Positions 19,096 to 26,759 of a stretch of 33,592 bases of DNA are shown piece by piece. The stretch lies in assembly GCA_003223425.1 (NCBI GenBank), contig QHVA01000113.1, forward strand, positions 1 through 33,592, read 5' to 3'. The number at the start of each line of letters is the position of its first letter. Position 1 is the first letter of the stretch. Source of the DNA: Gemmatimonadota bacterium (GTDB lineage: Bacteria > Gemmatimonadota > Gemmatimonadetes > Gemmatimonadales > Gemmatimonadaceae). A program made the translations under genes and the position numbers. The notes beneath the pieces are model-generated. The model saw only the letters and a program-made list of their open reading frames with translations, was not told the origin of the DNA and did not search any database.

Positions 19096-19111
19096 GACCG
19101 TAACACCCGTA

Positions 19112-19202
19112 TGGAAGCTCCCAGCTAACCAGCTTGAGTCAGCTAACAGCTCCCCGCTTCCGTTCTGTGGATGCCGGCTAGCGCCCCGATCTAACCCCCG
19201 GG
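19112..19202 (-). repeat. Intergenic repeat, copy 5 (diverged half element)
   Basis: GGAAGCTCCCAGCTAACCAGC...CAGCTCCCCGCTTCCGTTCTGTGGATGCCGGCTAGCGCCCCGATCTAACCCCCG. Confidence 0.8.
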
Positions 19203-19603
19203 GTTCTGCAGATGGGGCAGGGCCCCATCTTCGGCTCCTTCCCGTAAATCAGAGTCACGGGACCCAACACCCGCGCCGTATCGGTGAGGGAGACCGTCAG
19301 CGTCATCGTCTGCCCGATGATGCGTCCGCTGAACGTGGCTGGATGCGTGATCCCGCGATCGACTGGATACGCGTCTACGTTGTAAGTCCCGCTGGCTTCG
19401 AACCGGCCATTGGCGTCGGGGCGGATTGGACCGACTGCATCGCCGAGTGTGCAGCCGATGTGGACGTGTACGTCGGTGCCGCTAACAATCATTCCGGCAT
19501 TGTCGCCGCCCCAGGTCCCGACGACGTCAGTGATCGGCGTCGATGTAGCGGCCGAGCACGCGAGCAGTGCGAAGATCGACGGCAGTACCGAAATCCGCGT
19601 CAT
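19178..19603 (-). CDS. Hypothetical secreted/lipoprotein
   Basis: 141 aa; MTRISVLPSIFALLACSAATSTP (lipobox-like LLAC); C-terminus and stop fall in repeat copy 5. Confidence 0.6.
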   Translation of the reverse strand: MTRISVLPSIFALLACSAATSTPITDVVGTWGGDNAGMIVSGTDVHVHIGCTLGDAVGPIRPDANGRFEASGTYNVDAYPVDRGITHPATFSGRIIGQTMTLTVSLTDTARVLGPVTLIYGKEPKMGPCPICRTPGVRSGR

Positions 19604-19692
19604 GCCCGAACGCTACGGAGCCGCACCACTGAGATCAAGCCTGAATCTGCATCCGCTTGCCCCAGAGCCCAAGCGGTCCTTAGTTAACGAAT

Positions 19693-20457
19693 ATGACCCT
19701 CGCCCTGATCGCTTTCGCCGCATTCTGCGCCACCATTGCCGGCGGGCTCGTCGCGCTGCGCTTCAAGGACAAGCTCCATCTCATCCTCGGCTTCAGTGCT
19801 GGCGCCGTCGTTGGCGTGGCGTTCTTCGATCTTCTGCCCGAGGCGATCGAGCTCGGACAGAAATTTCATTCCAACACCTTTTTGCTGTCCTGCGTCGCGC
19901 TGGGGTTTCTGATCTATCTCGTGCTTGACAGGCTCGCCCTCTTGCACGGCGCGCATCATGACGAGACTGCGGAATCCCCAGGCGCGCATCATGACAAGGG
20001 GGCCGCCGCGCCATCGCCGACGGGATGGCGCGGCACGCTGGGCGCCGGAAGCCTCTCGTTCCACAGCTTCCTCGATGGCGCCGCGATCGGCCTCGCATTT
20101 CACGTTTCCACTGCGGTCGGCGCCGTCGTCGCGATAGCCGTGCTGACTCACGACTTCTCCGATGGCATCAACACCATGAATCTCGTGCTCAGGAATGGAG
20201 GCAACCGGCGCGTAGCCTTGCGCTGGCTCGTGCTCGACGCCGTCGCACCGGCGGCAGGAATCGGTTCCACCTTTCTTTTTGTGGTTCCCGACCGCGCGTT
20301 TGGTGTCGTGCTCGCGTTCTTCGGCGGGTTCTTCCTTTATATCGGCGCCAGTGATCTCGTGCCGGAAAGCCACCATGCGCATCCGAAATTTCTGACCACC
20401 TTGATGACACTCCTCGGGGCTGCGGTGATTTACCTGGCGGTCACTTTCATTGGTTAA
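19693..20457 (+). CDS. ZIP family metal transporter
   Basis: FSAGAVVGVAFFDLLPEAIELG, SFHSFLDGAAIGLAFHVS (HSxxDG), AVLTHDFSDGINTMNLVL; His-rich loop HGAHHDETAESPGAHHDK. Confidence 0.88.
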   Translation: MTLALIAFAAFCATIAGGLVALRFKDKLHLILGFSAGAVVGVAFFDLLPEAIELGQKFHSNTFLLSCVALGFLIYLVLDRLALLHGAHHDETAESPGAHHDKGAAAPSPTGWRGTLGAGSLSFHSFLDGAAIGLAFHVSTAVGAVVAIAVLTHDFSDGINTMNLVLRNGGNRRVALRWLVLDAVAPAAGIGSTFLFVVPDRAFGVVLAFFGGFFLYIGASDLVPESHHAHPKFLTTLMTLLGAAVIYLAVTFIG

Positions 20458-20477
20458 CACCTGACCCGGACGCCGAC

Positions 20478-20834
20478 ATGCTCGAGGTGATTCTCAAGCG
20501 ATTCGAAGAGCCTGACGAAGTTAGAGAAATGGTCAAAGGTCGCTTCGAGATCGTGCGCATTGGCGGACTCACCATTGGGCGAGCGACTTACGAGCCGGGC
20601 TGGAAGTGGTCGGAGCACGTTGGTCCTGCCCTCGGCGAAGCTCGCTGCAAAGTCGCGCACGTCGGCATGGTTGTCTCGGGGACTGCAACCGCTGCCTTCG
20701 AGGACGGACGCGTCATTCCTCTGCGCGCGGGCGAGCTATTCTACATTCCGCCGGAACCCCACGACAGCTGGGTGATCGGAGACGAGCCCTACGTCTCGCT
20801 CCACTTCATGGGCGCCGAGCACTACGCTCGGTAG
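20478..20834 (+). CDS. Cupin domain-containing protein
   Basis: VGMVVSGTATAAFEDGRVIPLRAGELFYIPPEPHDSWVIGDEPYVSLHFMG. Confidence 0.85.
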   Translation: MLEVILKRFEEPDEVREMVKGRFEIVRIGGLTIGRATYEPGWKWSEHVGPALGEARCKVAHVGMVVSGTATAAFEDGRVIPLRAGELFYIPPEPHDSWVIGDEPYVSLHFMGAEHYAR

Positions 20835-20857
20835 TGTCGGCGCCGAATCTTCGACCT

Positions 20858-20886
20858 CTAGCGCCGAGCCAAGCGCCCGGCGCTAG
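20858..20886. terminator. Hairpin between convergent genes (possible bidirectional terminator)
   Basis: CTAGCGCCG-agccaagcgcc-CGGCGCTAG, 9-bp perfect stem; no clear U-tract. Confidence 0.4.
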
Positions 20887-20895
20887 GAGTCGCCG

Positions 20896-22356
20896 TTACG
20901 ACTTTTTCGCCGCCGTAGCGAGTCGCGTTCTCCTTCTGGCATTCACGCTCGGGAAATCCGACAGCGCCAACGCGTAGTTGTTGTTGATCTTCGCGTACCA
21001 CGCATTGGCCTCGGCGGTGTGACCGAGCGCCGCGTGTGCCTCGGCGATCCTATTCATTACTACAACGTTGTTCGTGTCCGCTGCCATCAGAATTGTTAGC
21101 GCATCTGCCGGCCGTCCCTGTTGCGTGGCGAGGTTGGCCTCGGCCGCCGCGACCAACGTTCTCGTAACGTTGACGTTGCCGGTCGTCTTCTGCTTCACCG
21201 TTGCCAGCTCCTGGTTGGCAGGCGCCCAGTGCTTCATCAGTGCGTGCGCCATTGTCGCGAAGTAATTCACCTGCCATGGCTCGGGAGATGTAATCGCCTT
21301 TGCATCAGCGATTGCTTTGTGCGCGGCGGCGATGTTGCCGGCGTTGGCATATACCGTAGCCTTCTGCGCGGTTGCGATCGCCGCAGTCTCCAGATCATTT
21401 TGCGCCTTTGCTTCGGCGGCGATGGCGTCGAGCTGCTTTGTCAGCGCGTCAACCTGATTGCCTTGTAACGCATACGTTCCGGCAATCTCCGTCATGAAGA
21501 ACAGCTTCTCTTGCGGAGTCCAGGCCTGTGTAATCGCCTGGTTCAGATACGCGCGCGCCTGATCGTAGTGTCCCTGCAAAGCTTCGACTTCAGCCATTCC
21601 AGAGAATGAGCCGGGAAAGCGTGGAGGTGTGGTCGTGGCGACGCGATACTCAACGATTGCCTCGGGAAATTTTCCGCTCCACTGGAGGATTTCCGCGTAA
21701 GTGTCGTGTGGATTCGGGGCATTGGGATTGAGCTCGACTTGCCTCTTCGCAGCAGCGATTGCGGCCGCGCGATCACCCTGGGTCCAGAGGTTGTATGCGA
21801 GAGCGTTGTACGCCGGCGCGTAATTCGGATATTTCGTTGTTATTTCACGTAGTGCCGTGATCGGGTTGTTTGGATCGCCACTGAATCCAATTGCGTTCAC
21901 AGCGACCATCTGGTCTGCCGGCATCAAATGCGCTGCGGCACCGAAGAGCTCGCCGGCAACCCGCGGATTGTTCTGGAACGCTTCGCGGTAGGCGGCAGCA
22001 AGGAGAAGCTCGTTGGTGTTGCCTCGCGCGGCAGCATCGGCAACGCCGCGATTGAACTCGGCCAAAGCCTGCGCTCTCGTCAGCTCACCCGCAGCGGCGG
22101 CCGCATTCGCGTACATGACTCGAGCGAGGCCGAAGTTCGGATCAGCCTTGATTGCCGCCGCGAAGTGAGACGCCGACGCCTCGGGTGAAAAATTCTGCCA
22201 ATCAGTGATGCCGGCCCTGAACTCGGCCGCCGCCTGCGGGACGGTGGTGGTGAGCTTGAGCGCGGTGTCAGTCTGCGAATTCGCCGCGAGCGGGATCAGA
22301 CACGCGAGCAGAGCGGCGGCGGTAAGGAGGGGGAGGGAAGTCAAACGCATCCGCAT
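20896..22356 (-). CDS. Tetratricopeptide repeat secreted protein
   Basis: From MRMRLTSLPLLTAAALLACLIPLAANSQ with upstream AAGGAGCAC; repeated TPR-like helices (AYNALAYNLWTQGDRAAAIAAAKRQVELNPNAPNPHDTYAEILQWSGKFPEAI). Confidence 0.85.
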   Translation of the reverse strand: MRMRLTSLPLLTAAALLACLIPLAANSQTDTALKLTTTVPQAAAEFRAGITDWQNFSPEASASHFAAAIKADPNFGLARVMYANAAAAAGELTRAQALAEFNRGVADAAARGNTNELLLAAAYREAFQNNPRVAGELFGAAAHLMPADQMVAVNAIGFSGDPNNPITALREITTKYPNYAPAYNALAYNLWTQGDRAAAIAAAKRQVELNPNAPNPHDTYAEILQWSGKFPEAIVEYRVATTTPPRFPGSFSGMAEVEALQGHYDQARAYLNQAITQAWTPQEKLFFMTEIAGTYALQGNQVDALTKQLDAIAAEAKAQNDLETAAIATAQKATVYANAGNIAAAHKAIADAKAITSPEPWQVNYFATMAHALMKHWAPANQELATVKQKTTGNVNVTRTLVAAAEANLATQQGRPADALTILMAADTNNVVVMNRIAEAHAALGHTAEANAWYAKINNNYALALSDFPSVNARRRTRLATAAKKS

Positions 22357-22531
22357 AAAAGTGCTCCTTGGGTGGGGAGGGAACGCTCTATCGATCAACC
22401 GCCGCGAGTGGCGCGAACGGGATGATTGCGGAAGGGAGGCCAGCACCACGGACATAGCCGTATTCGGAAGCCTCGTCAAGGCCCGCGAAGCTCGCTCCGC
22501 AGTAGCGTACGGTACCGGACGCGGAGACCCA

Positions 22532-22563
22532 AAAACGAAAAGCCCGGGATAATCTCCCGGGCT
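22532..22563 (-). terminator. Rho-independent terminator downstream of the pilin gene
   Basis: Minus strand AGCCCGGGA-GATTA-TCCCGGGCT followed by TTTCGTTTTT. Confidence 0.85.
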
Positions 22564-22595
22564 CGTCGTTCCAACTTCTGCAGTTAGTCAGGTCT

Positions 22596-22961
22596 TTAAG
22601 CGCAGGTAATTACGCCGTTGACCATCTGACACGTCTTCGCAGACTGCGTATGAGTTGCGGTCGCGCTCCACGACGGGGGCGGGCCAGGAACCGCAGTTAC
22701 AACGACGGTCACGTTCTGCGATGGGCTAAAGCCCTGAAGAGGAGCCGCGGTGGTCGCGGTTCCAGAGAAGTAAGCACCACCGTTGTCGGCAGCGTACTGC
22801 TCTTCGTAGGTCGCCATGTTGCGAAGGTCAGACTTCATCGCGGCGACGTACGCCTTGTCCTTTGTATTAGCGAACTTCGGAATCGCGATCGCGGCAAGAA
22901 TGCCGATGATGACGACCACGATCAGAAGCTCAATAAGGGTAAAACCCTTTTTGTTGCTCAT
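22596..22961 (-). CDS. pilA: Type IV pilin (prepilin)
   Basis: MSNKKGFTLIELLIVVVIIGILAAIAIPKFANTKDKAYVAAMKSDLRNMATYEEQYA; prepilin peptidase site G/FTLIE; C-terminal CQMVNGVITC pair; SD-like GGGAGA. Confidence 0.94.
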   Translation of the reverse strand: MSNKKGFTLIELLIVVVIIGILAAIAIPKFANTKDKAYVAAMKSDLRNMATYEEQYAADNGGAYFSGTATTAAPLQGFSPSQNVTVVVTAVPGPPPSWSATATHTQSAKTCQMVNGVITCA

Positions 22962-22986
22962 TTTGTCTCCCTGAAGCGATTGGATA

Positions 22987-23010
22987 AGTGCCAATTGAAG
23001 CTTTGGCACT
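22987..23010. promoter_or_regulatory. Inverted repeat in the pilin 5' region
   Basis: AGTGCCAA-TTGAAGCT-TTGGCACT, perfect 8-bp arms, about 26 nt upstream of the pilin ATG. Confidence 0.4.
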
Positions 23011-23283
23011 CTGTGAGATTGACTCGCGTCGCCGCGGCAGGGCAACTCTGTCAACCATGGTTAATGGCATATATTAGGCGATAAACCTAACCTGCTGTGG
23101 GAGAACGAGTTACGCAATTAAGGGGGTTATCGACTATTCAGAAACTGCCGCGTCTTGCAAGTACTCGTGCAAATCGCCACAAAGCAGACGGAGCATGTAC
23201 CCCGCGTTCCGTTGTCACAATCACAGGGCTCTGCGTAACGCGAGAGTAGCGGACGCCTACTCGCACGTCCACTTTGCTTTCCA

Positions 23284-24517
23284 ATGATACTGACGATTGT
23301 CGCGACACTCTTCGTCATCGCTGCCGGCGCGTTCGTCTATACGACGATAGCGGTCAATGCCGAAGCCGATCGTGAGGACTCGATCGTATCAGTGCCGCGC
23401 ATCGGCGAAGACGCCTATTCGTTCATGCGCGCTCTGGCGGGGAGTGTGAGCCAGCAGGTGGTCGAGGAAAATGAGATCACTCTCTACCAGAATGGAGCGA
23501 AGGAGCGTTCACTTCTCGACCTTCATCTATGGAGCGGGAGAGATTCCGACTCGCTTTGCCGAAGCGTTCGCCGCGACCGCAAAGCGTGGCGTCGAAGTTC
23601 GTGTCGTTCTCGACCGGCGCGGCTGCAAGAAAATTCCGCGCAATCTGCTTGCGTCGATGCGCGAGGCCGGCTGCAAGGTCGCCTGGTTCCGCGGCATCCG
23701 CTGGTACAACTGGGCGAGGTACAATCATCGAACCCATCGAAAGCTTCTCGTGGTCGATGGCGAGGTCGCCTTCACCGGCGGCGTGGGGATCGCTGACCAA
23801 TGGGACGGAAATGCCGATGCTCCCAATCATTGGCGCGACAGTCACGTGCGCATCCGTGGGCCGGCAGTGTTGGCGGTGCAGGCAGCGTTTGTAGATAACT
23901 GGAACGAAGCGACGGGCGAGCTGCCGGTCGGCGGATCGTACTTTCCACTCACAAACTCCGCAGGCGAGAGCGTTGTATGCGCGGTCCAGAGCAATCCGGT
24001 GAACGCGACGAGCGCGGCGCAGCGATCGATGGCCGTTCTGATTGCAGGTGCGACGCGACGGCTGTGGATTACGAATGCTTACTTCGTTCCGAGTCCACCA
24101 TTCGTGCAGGCGCTATGTGCGGCGAAAGCGCGCGGTGTCGACGTAAAGGTTCTTCTCCCCGGTCGCTATCAGAACCAGCCAGCGGTTGGGCGAGCCAGTC
24201 GTCGCACCTGGCAGAAACTGCTGGCAGGCGGAGTGGAGATCTACGCATACGAGGCCACGATGATTCACGCCAAGACGGTGGTAGTCGACAGCGTCGTCAG
24301 CTCGATTGGGTCGATCAACTTCGATCCGCGCTCGTTTGCGCTGAACGCCGAATTCGGAATCGTGACGCTCGACGCTCTTCTCGCCGGGCGGTTCGAGGAC
24401 GCGTTCAGCAATGATCTTCGCTCGGCGCGGCGGGTAGTCGCGAGCGACCTCGGTTGTCTGTCGATCGGCGATAAGATCCTCGACGTCCTCTGTTACTGGA
24501 TTCGCGCGCAGCTCTAG
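23284..24517 (+). pseudogene. cls: Cardiolipin synthase / phospholipase D family, frame-disrupted
   Basis: N-terminal TM and ...EITLYQNG in one frame (23284 ORF), then RRSVHFSTFIYGAGEIPTRFAEAFA...HRKLLVVDG...IHAKTVVVDSVVSSIGSINFDPRS in the other (23471 ORF); both HKD motifs present. Confidence 0.82.
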
Positions 24518-24580
24518 CGATTCGCCCTGGGCCCGACATATCGGACTTGGCCCAAAGAGGGCGGGGCGTCATCGTGCCAC

Positions 24581-25165
24581 TCACCGGCGGAACATGGGAA
24601 ACGCGAGCAGGATTGCCGCAATGACGCCCAGCGCTACCGATCCATACCAGACCAGTCTGTATCGCGTAAGCGCGCCGATAGCACCGAGCGCGATGGCGAT
24701 CTGAAGGAGCGCGACCGCGGCTGCGTAGATCTCGTGCTGGGAGAGAAGCGCCTCGGCCTCACGCGACTTCTCGTCCCTTTGATGCTCCAGCTCTCTGGCT
24801 TGTCGGGTGATCGAATCCTGCTGGGCGATGTACCGCGCGGATTCCTGTGACAGTTGCGGGGGAGCGGTTTTCCCCGCCGCCTGCCAGGCGTTGATCGCGC
24901 CCAAAGCGACGGCGCTCTTTATCCCTTTGGCCTGGTAGTACGCCCACTGATCCGACGCCTGTGCCTGGAATCTGGTGGCGTCGGTTTTGAGGACCAGCGC
25001 TTCATTTACGGTTGAACCGGCCTTGAGAGCTGCAATCGCCGCGAGCGCTGCCAGGATGGCCGTGGTAAGCGAGATCCAGCGCAGCAGTGAGCCCCTGCTC
25101 TTTTCCAGCTCCTTGTCTATTTCCTCTCGCAGCGAATCGGTATCGATTTCGATTTCTTCTGGCAT
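24581..25165 (-). CDS. DUF4337 domain-containing membrane protein
   Basis: RWISLTTAILAALAAIAALKAGSTVNEALVLKTDATRFQAQASDQWAYYQAKGIKS and two C-terminal TM segments. Confidence 0.85.
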   Translation of the reverse strand: MPEEIEIDTDSLREEIDKELEKSRGSLLRWISLTTAILAALAAIAALKAGSTVNEALVLKTDATRFQAQASDQWAYYQAKGIKSAVALGAINAWQAAGKTAPPQLSQESARYIAQQDSITRQARELEHQRDEKSREAEALLSQHEIYAAAVALLQIAIALGAIGALTRYRLVWYGSVALGVIAAILLAFPMFRR

Positions 25166-25274
25166 TTATTTCTGACTGCCGGGGTGGGTGACGGCAACGC
25201 CGGCCGCCGTGGACAGGACCGCCCGCGGCGCGAGCCGGTGCACTAATATAGGATCCCACACATTCGAGAGTCCC

Positions 25275-25778
25275 ATGCAGCTGCGCGTCGTTTCGGTGAT
25301 CCTCTTCGTCGGCTATGCGTGTTCGTGCGAGCGACCAAACGCGCGGGACGTCCTCAGGGGCGAGAAAACCGAATCACCGCAAATCGCGTCGGATGGCTGC
25401 GATCGCTCCCTGTGGAATCATGTGTACGACCCGAGACGATTGCGCCAGCTCGCTCCGTGTTTGAGCGTTACGGGTGTGATCGACGAATCCGATGCCGATC
25501 CTGACGGCGACCAGCACTTTCTGCTCAGGCTCGACCCGGGTCAGGACACTCTGGTGAACAAGCGGAATGACAAGAAAAAGGGCGCCGACATGGTGGTCGA
25601 GATCGTGTGCGCCAATCCTACGACGAAGAAGAAAGCAAGATCAGCGTGCGCCGGCTACACCAATCGCATCGTCATACCAGCGGTGGGCGCGCACGTCAGA
25701 GTGACCGGCGCCTATGTCATTGACTCCCACAACGGATGGGCGGAGGTCCATCCCGTTTCGAGGATTCATAGCATGTGA
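25275..25778 (+). CDS. Hypothetical lipoprotein
   Basis: MQLRVVSVILFVGYACSCERPNARD; CDRSLWNHVYDPRRLRQLAPCLSVTGVIDESDADPDGDQHFLLRLDPGQ...VRVTGAYVIDSHNGWAEVHPVSRI (OB-fold-like pattern). Confidence 0.65.
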   Translation: MQLRVVSVILFVGYACSCERPNARDVLRGEKTESPQIASDGCDRSLWNHVYDPRRLRQLAPCLSVTGVIDESDADPDGDQHFLLRLDPGQDTLVNKRNDKKKGADMVVEIVCANPTTKKKARSACAGYTNRIVIPAVGAHVRVTGAYVIDSHNGWAEVHPVSRIHSM

Positions 25779-25804
25779 CGGGAGCGGACATCCCGACTGT
25801 GCCG

Positions 25805-25824
25805 TGATAGCTAATTAGCTATCA
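25805..25824. promoter_or_regulatory. 20-bp perfect palindrome, candidate operator
   Basis: TGATAGCTAATTAGCTATCA, perfect dyad, followed by TATGACATGG. Confidence 0.6.
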
Positions 25825-25948
25825 TATGACATGGCAAAATCATCCGCCGCCGACCGGAATCTGACTTCCAATGTCGCCGACGATGAGTTCGAGGGCCGAA
25901 TTCGGCGAGACGGTTCGGGAGCCTGGTCGCTAACTTCGACGAGTATCT

Positions 25949-26635
25949 ATGCGCACCGCCATCGTCCTGGTCCTCCTCGAATCTCTAATCGTCTCTGCCC
26001 CTCATCTCCCGGCGCAGCAAAGCGCGGCGACGAAACTCGTGACGATCGATGGCATTGTGGTGGACGGTGCGAACGCTCCCGTTCCAAGCGCCGAGGTCGG
26101 TCTCACTCTCGAGGGCATGAAGAACACGTTTGCCAGATCGGATAACGCTGGCCACTTCACATGATACAGGGTCAGGACGATCACGCTCGACCTGTTCAAG
26201 CTGAGCGCCCACGAGCCGGTGAAGGTCGACCTCGAAAGTGTTGCCTCAGATCTGGACACGGTAACCATCGATGCAACGAGCGGCAGGATGGAGGAATTCT
26301 ATTATCACAAGAACACGAGCTCCTTCGGTTACTTCATTGATGAACCCGAGATCCGGAAACGCGCTCCCAGATTCGTTAGTGAGCTCTTCCGAACGATTCC
26401 TGGCGCGAGGATCCAGGTGTCGCGCCGCATCGGCAACACGGTCACTCTGCGCGGCTGCCAGCCGCGCATCTGGGTGGACGGCGTAAAGACGCAAGACACG
26501 GAATTGGACGAAGTCGCAAACGTGGACGAGGTGGCGGCAATCGAGGTCTATCCCTCATGGGCTGGAACGCCTCCGCAGTACATGGATCGGGAAACCAGAG
26601 CATGTGGAACCATCGTCGTCTGGAGCCGCCGCTAA
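25949..26635 (+). pseudogene. Carboxypeptidase regulatory-like plus TonB plug-like secreted protein with in-frame TGA
   Basis: Same frame before and after TGA 26162-26164: MRTAIVLVLLESLIVSAPHLPAQQ...SDNAGHFT*YRVRTITLDLFKLSAHEPVKVDLESVASDLDTVTID...FVSELFRTIPGARIQVSRR...RIWVDGV...VAAIEVYPSWAGTPPQYM...CGTIVVWSRR. Paralogous in layout to 17692-19095. Confidence 0.78.
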
Positions 26636-26700
26636 TAGCGGAACCGATGATCGAGTAGCGATCAAAACGTCTCGAGAAGGTCGATCGGTGAGTGCCGGGA

Positions 26701-26731
26701 AAAAGAAAGCCCCTCGAGCAATCGAGGGGCT
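26701..26731 (-). terminator. Rho-independent terminator downstream of susD
   Basis: Minus strand GCCCCTCGA-TTGC-TCGAGGGGC followed by TTTCTTTTT. Confidence 0.85.
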
Positions 26732-26759
26732 TCTCAAAGACGCAATACAGCGGCCGGAT

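Noticed and set aside
19684-20460. 258-aa minus ORF opposite the ZIP transporter
   Set aside because: Shadow of ZIP; its charge-rich composition is the complement of TM codons.
22985-23012. Sigma-54 promoter (TTGGCAC) for the pilin gene
   Set aside because: The -24-like TTGGCAC exists on the minus strand, but the -12 TTGC is not at the required spacing; treated only as an inverted repeat.
24519-24575. CGCCCT..GGGCC..GGCCC..AGGGCG symmetry after cls
   Set aside because: Imperfect and without a U-tract; likely a weak bidirectional terminator, not reported as a feature.
25831-26145. 104-aa ORF directly after the 25805 palindrome
   Set aside because: No recognisable domain and it overlaps the plug-protein frame; not supported as a gene.
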